Below, in pieces: positions 40,930-50,234 of a DNA stretch of 55,214 nt. The DNA comes from Oscillospiraceae bacterium. Its GTDB lineage: Bacteria > Bacillota > Clostridia > Oscillospirales > Ruminococcaceae. The stretch covers positions 1 through 55,214 of the forward strand of contig JAFSFT010000027.1 of the NCBI GenBank assembly GCA_017435045.1, written 5' to 3'. A program made the translations under genes and the position numbers. Below the pieces are notes generated by a model. It ran no database searches, was not told the DNA's origin, and worked only from the letters and a program-made list of their open reading frames with translations. Within the stretch, counting starts at the first letter, position 1. Each line of letters begins with the position of its first letter.

Positions 40930-42183
40930 ATGGAACAGAAAATGCTGCGAAAATATGCCGAAATGGCAGTTAAGACAGGCATCAACATTCAGCCAAACCA
41001 GACACTTGTAATCCGCTGTCCTATCCACGGGGCAGAGTTTGCAAGGGAATGTGCAAAAGTTGCTTACGAAGCAGGCACAAAGGAAGCTGTGGTTTTTTAT
41101 AATGACGAACAGTTTTCCCGCATCAGAATGGACAAGACCAGCAGGGAAGTGCTGTGCGATATAAAGGAATATCAGAAAATACAGATGCTCAACTACATCA
41201 ATACCGAAGGCGGTGCGGCATTTTTGTCCATCGGCGGCAGCGACCCGGAAATTTACAAGGGCCTTGATATGGCAAAGATTGACGAAGCTGCAAAGGCTGC
41301 ATCAAAAGCACAGGAGGATTTTCGCGACTATACAATGAACAGCCGTGTGCAGTGGTGCGTGGTGGCAATTCCGTCAGAAGCATGGGCAACAAAGGTGTTC
41401 CCTGAACTTCCTGCCGAAGAAGCTGTGGAAAAACTGTGGCAGACAATTTTTAAGGTAAGCCGTCTTGATGGTGACCCTGCACAGAACTGGAAGGAATATA
41501 CCGACAAGCAGATGGCACGCAGAGAAAAGCTTAACAGCTTAAACCTTAAAACAGTGCATCTTACAAGCAAAAACGGCACAGACCTTTATGTAGGCCTTGC
41601 GGAAGACTGCGTATGGGGCGGCGGCAAGGATATAACCACAGGCGGCAGACCATACACTGTGGCAGGCACACCATTTATTGCCAATATGCCTACAGAAGAA
41701 ATCTTTACAGCACCGCACAAAGACCATGTGGACGGCATTGTTTACGGCACAAAACCTTATGTATACAATGGCAATCTTATTAAGGACTTTGTGGTTACCT
41801 TTAAAGACGGCAGGGTTGTGGATTACGATGCAAAAGAGGGCAGGGAACTGCTGGGTCAGCTGCTGGACAGCGACGAAAACGCACGCAGCATAGGCGAAAT
41901 TGCCTTTGTGCCTGCATCCAGCCCTATAAACCGCGAAAACGTGCTGTTCTACAACACACTCTTTGACGAAAACGCAGCCTGCCACATTGCATTTGGCGCG
42001 GCATATCCCGATACTGTAAAAGGCGGCAGTGAAATGAGCCGTGAACAGCTTATGGCAAAGGGTGCAAACCACTCGGTTATCCACGAGGATGTTATGGTTG
42101 GCAGCGAGGATATGAACATTGTCGGCATTACAGCTGACGGCACCGAAGTGCAGATTTTTGTGGATGGTGAATGGGTATTTTAA
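40930..42183 (+). CDS. M29-family aminopeptidase
   Basis: 417 residues from ATG 40930 (GAGG upstream). Thermophilic aminopeptidase family: metal ligands appear in TEEIFTAPHKDHVDG (Glu), SIGEIAFV (Glu), ACHIAFGAAYPD (His) and NHSVIHEDVM (His, Asp). Two-metal cytoplasmic peptidase of the PepS/AmpS group that trims N-terminal residues from peptides. Confidence 0.94.
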   Translation: MEQKMLRKYAEMAVKTGINIQPNQTLVIRCPIHGAEFARECAKVAYEAGTKEAVVFYNDEQFSRIRMDKTSREVLCDIKEYQKIQMLNYINTEGGAAFLSIGGSDPEIYKGLDMAKIDEAAKAASKAQEDFRDYTMNSRVQWCVVAIPSEAWATKVFPELPAEEAVEKLWQTIFKVSRLDGDPAQNWKEYTDKQMARREKLNSLNLKTVHLTSKNGTDLYVGLAEDCVWGGGKDITTGGRPYTVAGTPFIANMPTEEIFTAPHKDHVDGIVYGTKPYVYNGNLIKDFVVTFKDGRVVDYDAKEGRELLGQLLDSDENARSIGEIAFVPASSPINRENVLFYNTLFDENAACHIAFGAAYPDTVKGGSEMSREQLMAKGANHSVIHEDVMVGSEDMNIVGITADGTEVQIFVDGEWVF

Positions 42184-42297
42184 CATATTATATGTATATA
42201 TTTATATAAAACATAGAAATACTTCAAAAATTTTACAAAAACTGTTGCAATCTCAAAAAGTTTGTGATACATTATATATATAATACTTTGAAAGAAG

Positions 42298-42329
42298 GAG
42301 AGTGGGAAGTTCCCACTCTCTTGTTTTTA
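42298..42329 (+). terminator. Hairpin with T tract ahead of the rimP operon
   Basis: GAGAGTGGGA-AGT-TCCCACTCTC and TTGTTTTTA. It either ends the aminopeptidase message or is an attenuator for rimP-nusA, since a TATAAT box (42279-42284) lies right before it. Confidence 0.7.
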
Positions 42330-42355
42330 GAAAAATTTTTAAGGAGGCTATCATT

Positions 42356-42832
42356 TTGGCAAAAGGCAGAAAAGCTACTGACATTGTTGAAGAAATTGTA
42401 AAACCTGTGTGTGACCAGATGGGTTTAATCCTCTGGGACGTTCGCTTTGAAAAAGAAGGTCCGGACTGGTTTCTCAGAATTTTTATTGACAAAGAGGGCG
42501 GCGTATTTATCGAGGACTGCGAAAATCTTTCCCGTACAGTTGACCCTATGATTGACGAAGCTGATCCTATCAGTCAGGGCTACTGGCTGGAAGTTTCTTC
42601 CGCAGGCCTTGGCAGAAAGATGACAAAAGAATTCCACTTTGAAGCCAAAAAGGGCGAAGAAGCACTGGCTAAAATGATCAGACCTACAGAAGACGGCCTG
42701 CGTGAAATCCGCGGCACAATCGTTGGCTGCACAGATGGTGTTGTTACACTGGAATGTGAGGACGGTCAGCGTCAGATTAACATAAAAGACACATCGTTTA
42801 TAAAACTTACAGACGACGAAAACTTATTTTAG
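42356..42832 (+). CDS. rimP: Ribosome maturation factor RimP
   Basis: 158 residues from TTG 42356 (AAGGAGG, 8-nt spacer); an upstream ATG at 42302 would translate the hairpin. KPVCDQMGLILWDVRFEKEGPDWFLRIFIDKEGGVFIEDC and SSAGLGRKM are family signatures. It acts in 30S assembly and heads the nusA operon. Confidence 0.93.
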   Translation: MAKGRKATDIVEEIVKPVCDQMGLILWDVRFEKEGPDWFLRIFIDKEGGVFIEDCENLSRTVDPMIDEADPISQGYWLEVSSAGLGRKMTKEFHFEAKKGEEALAKMIRPTEDGLREIRGTIVGCTDGVVTLECEDGQRQINIKDTSFIKLTDDENLF

Positions 42833-42847
42833 GAGGATACAGAAAAA

Positions 42848-43897
42848 ATGAATAAAGAATTTTTTGAGGCATTAAATATTATTGAAAAAGAAAAAGGCAT
42901 CAAAAAAGAAGTTCTGATTGAAAAAATCACAAAGGCAATGGAAGTTGCTGTTGAAAAAGACCTTGGTCTTGAAGGCAACGTTATAGTGCTTATCGACCCT
43001 GACAAACAGAAGTTCGGTGTTTCTGTTGTAAAGACAGTTGTGGAAACTGTAGAAGACCCAGACACAGAAATCTCTCTTGAAGATGCAAGAAAAATCCGTT
43101 CCCGCACAAAGCTTGGTGCAGAAATGGCACTTCCTCTTAAAACAAAGGATTTTGGCTACATTGCAATCGGTGCAGCTAAAAACGTTATTAAACAGGGTAT
43201 CAAAGAAGCTGAAAAAGCACAGCTTTTTGAAGATATGCAGAGCAAAACACAGGAAATCGTTACAGGCGTTGTTCTCCGCCAGAATGCAAAGAGCGGTGCT
43301 CTGGTTCTGCAGGTTGGCAACAACGAATTTATCCTCCCTAAAGACGAACAGATTCCTGGCGAAGAATACGAAGTTGGCGACCACGTAAAAGTTTACGTTG
43401 TAGATGTGCTCAGCGGCGAAAGAGGTCCAAAAATCATGCTCAGCCGTACACATCCGGGCTTTGTAAAAAGAATGTTCGAACTTGAAGTTCCTGAAATCTT
43501 CGACGGCACAGTAGAAATCAAAGCTATCAGCCGTGAAGCAGGCGCAAGAACAAAAATTGCCGTATGGTCCAAAGACGAAAATGTTGATGCAATCGGTGCC
43601 TGCATCGGTGCAAAACGTGCAAGAATCGACAACATCATCGCAGGCCTCGGCGGCGAAAAAATCGACATTGTAAAATACAGCGAAGACCCTGCAGAATTTA
43701 TCTCCGCAGCACTCTCTCCATCCAGTGTTTCCAGTGTTGAAATCCTTTCTGACAATCCAAAATCCTGCAAGGTTTGTGTTCCTGATGAACAGCTTTCCCT
43801 TGCAATCGGCAACAAAGGCCAGAACGCACGTCTTGCAGCACGCCTTACAGGCTTTAACATCGATATCCACCCACAGAGCGGATACTTTGGTGAATAA
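42848..43897 (+). CDS. nusA: Transcription factor NusA
   Basis: 349 residues: N-terminal RNA polymerase-binding region, S1 domain (about 132-200), and two KH domains (RIDNIIAGLGGEKIDIV, LAIGNKGQNARLAARLTG). It lacks the C-terminal repeats of enterobacteria, as is normal in Firmicutes. It promotes pausing and termination, including at leaders like those in this window. Confidence 0.97.
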   Translation: MNKEFFEALNIIEKEKGIKKEVLIEKITKAMEVAVEKDLGLEGNVIVLIDPDKQKFGVSVVKTVVETVEDPDTEISLEDARKIRSRTKLGAEMALPLKTKDFGYIAIGAAKNVIKQGIKEAEKAQLFEDMQSKTQEIVTGVVLRQNAKSGALVLQVGNNEFILPKDEQIPGEEYEVGDHVKVYVVDVLSGERGPKIMLSRTHPGFVKRMFELEVPEIFDGTVEIKAISREAGARTKIAVWSKDENVDAIGACIGAKRARIDNIIAGLGGEKIDIVKYSEDPAEFISAALSPSSVSSVEILSDNPKSCKVCVPDEQLSLAIGNKGQNARLAARLTGFNIDIHPQSGYFGE

Positions 43898-43918
43898 TCG
43901 GGAAAAGAGGATTACAAT

Positions 43919-44188
43919 ATGGCTATAAGAAAAATCCCTCAGAGAAAATGTGTTGGCTGCAACACATCAAAGGACAAGAAGGAACTTATTCGTGTTGTAA
44001 GAAATGCCGAGGGCGAAATTTCTGTTGACCTGACAGGCAAGAAAAACGGCAGAGGCGCTTATATCTGTCACGATGTAAACTGTCTCAGAATGGCAAAAAA
44101 AGCAGGCCGTCTTGAAAAAAACTTTGAATGTCAGATTTCAGAAGAAATTTACGAAAGACTTATGCAGGAGATTATGGCAGATGAATAA
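43919..44188 (+). CDS. rnpM: RNase P modulator RnpM (YlxR)
   Basis: 89 residues: PQRKCVGCNTSKDKKELIRVVR and KNGRGAYICHDVNCLRMAKK. The YlxR family has been reported to bind RNase P RNA and modulate the enzyme. It overlaps the next start by 8 bp. Confidence 0.92.
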   Translation: MAIRKIPQRKCVGCNTSKDKKELIRVVRNAEGEISVDLTGKKNGRGAYICHDVNCLRMAKKAGRLEKNFECQISEEIYERLMQEIMADE

Positions 44189-44489
44189 AATTATGTTTGC
44201 CTTGTCCCTGGCTAAAAAATCAGGAAAACTTATATACGGCTTTGACCCTGTAAAGCAGGCTGTGGCAGACAAAACCGCAAAGATGGTGTTTGTAACAGGC
44301 GACACCAGCGAAAAGACACTCAAGCGTGTACAGCAGTTCTGTCAGGGCATAATAGATGTAAATGTTACATCTCTCACACAGTTTGAAGTTTCACAGATAA
44401 CAAACAAACTTACAGGGGTTTTTGCAGTGGTGGACGAAAACATCGCAGTCCTCTGCAGAAACGCAATCAGCAGCGAAAAAGGAGAGTAA
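44181..44489 (+). CDS. ylxQ: L7Ae-like RNA-binding protein YlxQ
   Basis: 102 residues from ATG 44181: ALSLAKKSGKLIYGFDPVKQAV and KMVFVTGDTSEKT form the L7Ae fold that binds kink-turn RNA. It is translationally coupled to rnpM; the infB start follows three bases later. Confidence 0.88.
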   Translation: MNKIMFALSLAKKSGKLIYGFDPVKQAVADKTAKMVFVTGDTSEKTLKRVQQFCQGIIDVNVTSLTQFEVSQITNKLTGVFAVVDENIAVLCRNAISSEKGE

Positions 44490-44492
44490 TTG

Positions 44493-47018
44493 ATGGTAAT
44501 TAAATATAAAGCAAGCAATCTTATTGAGGACTTTAACCTCAATGCTAAAACAACTCTGACAGAGCTTACAGAGCTGTTGGGCACAGAAATCAAAAAGGGT
44601 ACAGTGCTTACAGAAGCACAGTGCAACATCGCTTTTGAACATTACACAAAGATGGCAAAAGCAGATGACTTTGCAAACTACCTTACAAAAAAAGCAGAAA
44701 AACCTACAGTTAAAGAAGAAGCTAAAAAAGCTCCAAAAGCAGAAAAGGCACCTGTAAAGGATGCAAAACCTGCACAGAAAACAGACAAAAAGCCTGCTGC
44801 ACCTGCACCAAAGCAGGAAAGACCTGCTGCAAAACCACAGGAAAAACAGCAGCCTAAAGCAGACAAAAAACCTGCTGCACCTGCACCAAAACAGGAACAG
44901 CCAAAGCAGCAGCCTGCTAAAAACAACGAACCTCTCAAACGTGCAGACGGTTCTATCGTGGAAGCAAAACAGCCAAAACAGAAAACAGAAAAACAGGCTC
45001 CTGCAGCAAAACAGGAATTTGTAACTGTTACAGTTGATACACGCCAGACAAACGTTAACCTTGACAAGTTCAACGAAAGATACGACGAACTTGCAGGCAC
45101 AAAAAACTTTGGCGGCGGCAACCGCAAAAATGCAAATATGGGCGGCGGCAAACAGAAGTTCAATAAGAACAACAAAAAACAGCAGCAGAACCCATTTGCA
45201 AAGAAAAAACAGGAAACAGAAGCAGAACGTCTTGAACGTATGCATCTTGAAAAAGCAAGAAAAGCACAGCTTAAAGTTCAGATTCCTGACGAAATTACAG
45301 TTGGCGAACTTGCAACAAGACTTAAAGTTACAGCAAGCGAAGTTATCAAACGTCTTATGATGCTGGGTGTTATGGCTTCCATCAGCCAGGTTATCGACTT
45401 TGACACAGCTTCCATCGTTGCAGAAGAACTTGGTGCAAAGGTAGAAAAAGAAGTTATCGTAACTATCGAAGAAAGACTCTTTGAAGAAGTTGAAGACACA
45501 GCAGAAAACACAGAAAAACGTCCTCCGGTTGTAGTTGTTATGGGTCACGTTGACCACGGTAAAACTTCTCTCCTTGACGCTATCAGAAAAACAAACGTAA
45601 CAAGCGGCGAAGCAGGCGGTATCACACAGCATATCGGTGCTTATCAGGTTGTTGCAGGCGGCGAAACAATCACATTCCTGGATACACCTGGCCACGAGGC
45701 ATTTACATCCATGCGTCAGCGCGGTGCTATGGTAACAGACATTGCAATCCTTGTTGTTGCAGCTGACGACGGCATCATGCCACAGACAATCGAATCCATC
45801 AACCATGCAAAAGCAGCAAACATCCCAATCATTGTTGCTATCAACAAAATCGACAAGCCAACAGCTAACCCTGAAAGAGTAAAACAGGAACTTACAGAAC
45901 ACGGCCTTGTTCCGGAAGAATGGGGCGGCGACACAATCTGTGTGCCTGTTTCCGCAAAAATGGGTATGGGTATCGACGACCTGCTTGAAATGGTTAACCT
46001 TACAAGCGAAGTTAACGAATACAAGGCAAACCCTAACCGCCGTGCAAAAGGGGCTGTTATCGAAGCAAGACTTGACAAAGGCCTTGGCCCTGTTGCAACA
46101 ATCCTTGTACAGAACGGTACACTCCACAAAGGCGACGTTCTCATTGCAGGCACAGCAGTTGGCCGTGTAAGAGTTATGCAGAACGACAAGGGCGAAAGAA
46201 TTGACGTTGCAGGTCCATCCACACCGGTTGAAATCACAGGTCTTACAGAAGTTCCGTCCGCAGGCGACCTCTTTGACGCAGTTGAAGACGAAAAACTTGC
46301 AAGAGAACTTGCTGAAAAACGTACACAGGCTCTTAAAGAAGAACGCTTCTCCAGCTACCAGAAGGTTACACTTGACAACCTCTTCAGCCAGATTGCTCAG
46401 GGCGAAATGAAGGAACTTCCAATCATCGTTAAAGCTGACGTTCAGGGTTCTGCAGAAGCTGTTAAACAGTCTTTGGAAAAACTCTCCAACGACGAAGTGC
46501 GTGTTAAAGTTATCCACGCAGCAGTTGGTGCAGTTAACAAATCCGACGTTATGCTGGCTTCCGCTTCCAATGCTATCATCATCGGCTTCAACGTACGTCC
46601 TGACCCGACAGCTAAGGCTGACGCTGAACACGACCAGGTAGAAATGCGTATGTACCGTGTTATCTACGATGCTCTGGAAGATGTTAAAGCTGCTATGAAA
46701 GGTATGCTTGCACCTAAGTTCAGAGAGGTTGAACTTGGCCACGCAGAAGTTCGTTCTGTATTCAAACTCTCCTCCGCAGGCACAGTTGCAGGCTGCTACG
46801 TTAAAGAAGGTAAAGTTGCACGCCATGCAAAAATCCGTGTTGTTCGTGACGGTATAGTTATTGCAGAGGACGAAATTCTCTCCCTCAAACGTTTCAAAGA
46901 CGACCAGAGAGAGGTTGCAGCAGGCTACGAATGTGGTATCGGCCTTGAAAAATTCAACGATATCAAAGAAGGCGACATCTTCGAATCCTTCATTATGGAA
47001 GAATACAGAGAAGACTAA
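44493..47018 (+). CDS. infB: Translation initiation factor IF-2
   Basis: 841 residues from ATG 44493 (GGAG at 44481). The N-terminus is followed by a Lys/Ala/Pro/Gln-rich low-complexity linker with two near-repeats of [12 protein letters not shown] (about residues 98-135). The GTPase has G1 GHVDHGKT, G3 DTPGHE and G4 NKID, and the domains that bind fMet-tRNA complete it. The minus-strand long open frame opposite is a shadow. Confidence 0.97.
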   Translation: MVIKYKASNLIEDFNLNAKTTLTELTELLGTEIKKGTVLTEAQCNIAFEHYTKMAKADDFANYLTKKAEKPTVKEEAKKAPKAEKAPVKDAKPAQKTDKKPAAPAPKQERPAAKPQEKQQPKADKKPAAPAPKQEQPKQQPAKNNEPLKRADGSIVEAKQPKQKTEKQAPAAKQEFVTVTVDTRQTNVNLDKFNERYDELAGTKNFGGGNRKNANMGGGKQKFNKNNKKQQQNPFAKKKQETEAERLERMHLEKARKAQLKVQIPDEITVGELATRLKVTASEVIKRLMMLGVMASISQVIDFDTASIVAEELGAKVEKEVIVTIEERLFEEVEDTAENTEKRPPVVVVMGHVDHGKTSLLDAIRKTNVTSGEAGGITQHIGAYQVVAGGETITFLDTPGHEAFTSMRQRGAMVTDIAILVVAADDGIMPQTIESINHAKAANIPIIVAINKIDKPTANPERVKQELTEHGLVPEEWGGDTICVPVSAKMGMGIDDLLEMVNLTSEVNEYKANPNRRAKGAVIEARLDKGLGPVATILVQNGTLHKGDVLIAGTAVGRVRVMQNDKGERIDVAGPSTPVEITGLTEVPSAGDLFDAVEDEKLARELAEKRTQALKEERFSSYQKVTLDNLFSQIAQGEMKELPIIVKADVQGSAEAVKQSLEKLSNDEVRVKVIHAAVGAVNKSDVMLASASNAIIIGFNVRPDPTAKADAEHDQVEMRMYRVIYDALEDVKAAMKGMLAPKFREVELGHAEVRSVFKLSSAGTVAGCYVKEGKVARHAKIRVVRDGIVIAEDEILSLKRFKDDQREVAAGYECGIGLEKFNDIKEGDIFESFIMEEYRED

Positions 47019-47067
47019 TACTTCGTATAAAAAGAAACCACAATTAAGACTACACAACAGCAAAAAG

Positions 47068-47097
47068 GGATACACCGTCTGCACAGATGGTGTATCC
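47068..47097 (+). other. Intercistronic hairpin between infB and rbfA
   Basis: A 14-bp stem (GGATACACC extending to GTCTG against CAGATGGTGTATCC, one G-U) with a 2-nt tip and no T tract, so not a terminator. Possible processing or stability element. Confidence 0.6.
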
Positions 47098-47122
47098 TGC
47101 TGAATTAAAGGAGAAATTAACT

Positions 47123-47470
47123 ATGGCTTCTACAAGAAGTGAAAGACTTAATGAAGATATAAAAAGAGAGATAATTTCCATTATCTCCCAGATGAAAGAC
47201 CCACGCCTCCAGTGCTTTCTCACTGTAATGCGTGTGGAAACAGCACCTGACCTTACAAACGCAAAGGTTTACATCAGCGTTCTGGACGGCGAAGAAAAAT
47301 GCGAGGCAGCAATCAAGGTGCTCAATAAAAGCCAGGGCTTTATCAGAGGCGAACTCTCCAAACGTCTGCGTATCAGACGCAGCCCTGAATTTGTGTTTGT
47401 TAAAGATGACGGTGCAGCATATGCACAGCGTATCAACGATATTATAAGGACAATCAACGATGATAAATAA
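47123..47470 (+). CDS. rbfA: Ribosome-binding factor A
   Basis: 115 residues from ATG 47123 (AAAGGAG). SERLNEDIKREIISIISQMKDPRL and KGFIRGELSKRLRIR-like FIRGELSKRLRIRRSPEF mark RbfA. It aids 30S maturation. It overlaps nrnA by 11 bp. Confidence 0.95.
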   Translation: MASTRSERLNEDIKREIISIISQMKDPRLQCFLTVMRVETAPDLTNAKVYISVLDGEEKCEAAIKVLNKSQGFIRGELSKRLRIRRSPEFVFVKDDGAAYAQRINDIIRTINDDK

Positions 47471-48419
47471 TGGTATCAGCATAGAAAATGCGGCACAGAT
47501 GCTGCTGGATGCAGACAATATACTTATTCTGTGCCACAAAAATCCTGACGGCGACACATTGGGCAGTGCTGCTGCACTTATGTATGCCCTCAAAGCAAAA
47601 GGCAAGGTGTGTGCTGTTGCATGCCACGATATAATCCCTGCAAAATACGATTTTTTGGGTATAGAGGTTTACGAAAATCAGTTTGTACCCGAATTTGTGG
47701 TGGCTGTTGACGTTGCAGACCAGAAACTGCTGGGAGACAGCATGGCTGCATACAGTGCAGATGTGGATTTGTGCATCGACCATCATCCGTCCAATACAGG
47801 CTATGCAAAATATGTATGCTGCGACGGTAAGCTTCCTGCTGCTGCACAGCTTATGTACAGCGTGGTTGTTGCCATGGGTGCGGAAATTGATGTGAACATT
47901 GCAAACAGCCTTTACACAGGTCTTATGACCGATACAGGCTGCTTCAAGTTCTCCTCCACCACTGCCGAAACCCATATCGTGGGTGCAGAACTGCTTAAAT
48001 GCGGTGCACAGCACAACTTTATTTCCGAAAGATTTTTTATGTCCCGCTCCAAAAAGACAATCGAGCTGGAAAAATATGCCCTCAACACCATGGAATACTT
48101 CTTTGATGACAGATGTGCACTTATCGTGCTTACAAAGGATATCCTTGATAAAGTGCAGGCACAGCCAAGCGATATAGACGGTATCTCCGCAATTCCAAGA
48201 AGCATCGAAGGTGTGGATGTGGGCATTACAATCCGCCAGATAAATGACAGCACATTTAAAATCTCTGTAAGAACAACAGAGAGAGCAAACGCAAGCGAAA
48301 TTGCCCAGGGCCTTGGCGGCGGCGGCCACACAAGAGCAGCAGGCTGCGAGGTTATCTGCAGTCTGGAGGGGGCAAAAAATGCAATTCTCAGAGAGGTAGA
48401 GACAGCTTTATGCAGATAG
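47460..48419 (+). CDS. nrnA: DHH-family nanoRNase/pAp phosphatase
   Basis: 319 residues. DHH motifs: CHKNPDGDTLGSA, VDVADQ and CIDHHPSN, with the DHHA1 motif GGGGHTRAAG at the C-end. It degrades short RNAs and pAp with manganese. In the same operon, overlapping rbfA and truB. Confidence 0.94.
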   Translation: MINNGISIENAAQMLLDADNILILCHKNPDGDTLGSAAALMYALKAKGKVCAVACHDIIPAKYDFLGIEVYENQFVPEFVVAVDVADQKLLGDSMAAYSADVDLCIDHHPSNTGYAKYVCCDGKLPAAAQLMYSVVVAMGAEIDVNIANSLYTGLMTDTGCFKFSSTTAETHIVGAELLKCGAQHNFISERFFMSRSKKTIELEKYALNTMEYFFDDRCALIVLTKDILDKVQAQPSDIDGISAIPRSIEGVDVGITIRQINDSTFKISVRTTERANASEIAQGLGGGGHTRAAGCEVICSLEGAKNAILREVETALCR

Positions 48420-49300
48420 ACCGTTGCGGAATTATTGTAATGTACAAGCCACAGGACTGGACAAGCTTTGACGTTATCGCCAAGGCAAGAGGAATTATGG
48501 GCACCCGCAAGCTTGGTCACGCAGGCACCCTTGACCCTATGGCTACAGGTGTTCTGCCTATTTTTATCGGCAGGGCTACCAAAGCTGTTGATATGCAGAT
48601 TATCAAGGACAAGGAGTATATCGCAACCTTTAAGCTTGGTCTCAACACCGATACGGGCGATATTACAGGCGAGGTTATCAATACCCGCGAGGTTACAGCA
48701 GATATGGCAGACCTGCTTGCAGAGATGGAAAAGTTCAAAGGCGAAATCATACAGTATCCGCCGATGTACTCTGCAGTAAAGGTAAACGGTCAGCCGTTGT
48801 ACAAGCTGGCACGTCAGGGTGTTACAGTGGAAAGAAAACCGCGTAAGGCCATTATAAAAGAGCTGGTTATGACCGACAGCAACGAGGCAGAAAACACCTA
48901 TACAATCCGTGTGGTATGCTCCGAGGGAACATATATCAGAACCCTTGTTGAAGATATGGGCGAAAATCTTGGCTGCGGTGCAGTGCTTACAAGCCTTTCC
49001 CGCACAAAGGCCTGCGGCTACACACTGGACCAGACGATAACTCTGGAGCAGCTGCAGCAGGCAAGGGATACCGATACAATCGACAGCCTTATCGCACCTG
49101 TGGACAGCGTGTTTATGCATCTTGAACGCATAGATTTGTCCGATGAGCTTGCAAAAAGAGCAATCAACGGTGCACGCAGCCGCATCTCCAAACCGGATGG
49201 TGACTACCGTGTGTACCACAACGATTTGTTTATTGCGGTGGCAAATGTCACCGATAAAAAGATGAGTGTAGTAAAACTTTTTGTTGACAAGGAGAATTGA
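48410..49300 (+). CDS. truB: tRNA pseudouridine-55 synthase
   Basis: 296 residues. GHAGTLDPMATGVLPI carries the catalytic Asp. The catalytic domain is followed by a short C-terminal domain. It makes pseudouridine 55 in tRNA T loops. Overlaps nrnA by 10 bp. Confidence 0.96.
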   Translation: MQIDRCGIIVMYKPQDWTSFDVIAKARGIMGTRKLGHAGTLDPMATGVLPIFIGRATKAVDMQIIKDKEYIATFKLGLNTDTGDITGEVINTREVTADMADLLAEMEKFKGEIIQYPPMYSAVKVNGQPLYKLARQGVTVERKPRKAIIKELVMTDSNEAENTYTIRVVCSEGTYIRTLVEDMGENLGCGAVLTSLSRTKACGYTLDQTITLEQLQQARDTDTIDSLIAPVDSVFMHLERIDLSDELAKRAINGARSRISKPDGDYRVYHNDLFIAVANVTDKKMSVVKLFVDKEN

Positions 49301-49301
49301 T

Positions 49302-50234
49302 TTGCAGCAGGTTTACAATACACAGTGGAAAAATAACCGTAATACCGCAGCAGCACTGGGCTATTTTGACGGCGTGCATATAGGTCATCAGTTCCTTATT
49401 GAACAGGCAAAGCAGTACGCTGTACAGCACGGGTTAAGCCCCGCGGTGTTCACCTTTACAAAAAATGTAAAGCTTGGCCATAAAGGCAAGGATATATTAA
49501 GTGCAGAACAGAAAATTGAGATAATGGAAGCTATGGGGGTAGAGCTGTTCTATTCCCCTGACTTTATCGAATTTGCAGGCCTTGCTCCGGAGGAGTTTGT
49601 GGAGGATATTCTCATCGGCTCCATGGGCGTAAAGGCAGTTTTCTGCGGCGAAAACTTTTTCTTTGGAAAAAACCGTTCGGGAAATGTACAGGTACTAAAA
49701 ACCCTTTGTGCCGAGAGAGGTGTGGAGGTTTTTATAGTGCCTACTGTGGAACTGGACGGTATAACTGTCAGCAGCAGCGAAATCAGAAATGCATTGGCAG
49801 CGGGAAATATCCCTCTGGCAAACAGAATGCTTGGCAGACCTTACACAATCGATTTCAGGGTTGTGCACGGCAAAAAGCTTGGCAGAAAGATGGGCACACC
49901 GACCATCAACCAGATTTATCCCGACAGTATGTGCACACCAAAAGAGGGCGTGTATATAACCGCCACCATTGTTGAGGGCAAAAGCTATCCTTCCGCAACG
50001 GGTTTTGGTGACAGACCTACGGTAAACGGCACATACCAGAGCTGCGAAACCACAATTTCCGGTTTTAGCGGCAATCTGTACGAAGAAAAGGTAAAGGTGG
50101 AATTTTACAGCTATCTTTTTCCCACACAGAAATTTGAAAATGTGTCCCAGCTGGCAGAGATGATAAGCTCTGCACTGGAACAGGCAGATAATTATTTTGA
50201 TAAGGAGGAACACCGCAGTGAAAAGCAGCAGTAA
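49302..50234 (+). CDS. ribF: Bifunctional riboflavin kinase/FAD synthetase
   Basis: 310 residues from TTG 49302, after GGAG at 49291. FAD synthetase part: ALGYFDGVHIGHQ and SSSEIRNAL; kinase part: LGRPYTIDFRVVHGKKLGRKMGTPTINQ. It makes FMN and FAD. The usual position after truB. The next gene starts inside its last codons. Confidence 0.95.
   Translation: MQQVYNTQWKNNRNTAAALGYFDGVHIGHQFLIEQAKQYAVQHGLSPAVFTFTKNVKLGHKGKDILSAEQKIEIMEAMGVELFYSPDFIEFAGLAPEEFVEDILIGSMGVKAVFCGENFFFGKNRSGNVQVLKTLCAERGVEVFIVPTVELDGITVSSSEIRNALAAGNIPLANRMLGRPYTIDFRVVHGKKLGRKMGTPTINQIYPDSMCTPKEGVYITATIVEGKSYPSATGFGDRPTVNGTYQSCETTISGFSGNLYEEKVKVEFYSYLFPTQKFENVSQLAEMISSALEQADNYFDKEEHRSEKQQ

Noticed and set aside
44391-47084. 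Long minus-strand open frame opposite infB (about 900 residues)
   Set aside because: Composition is extremely Cys/Phe-rich, there is no ribosome site, and it is the mirror of a highly biased gene.
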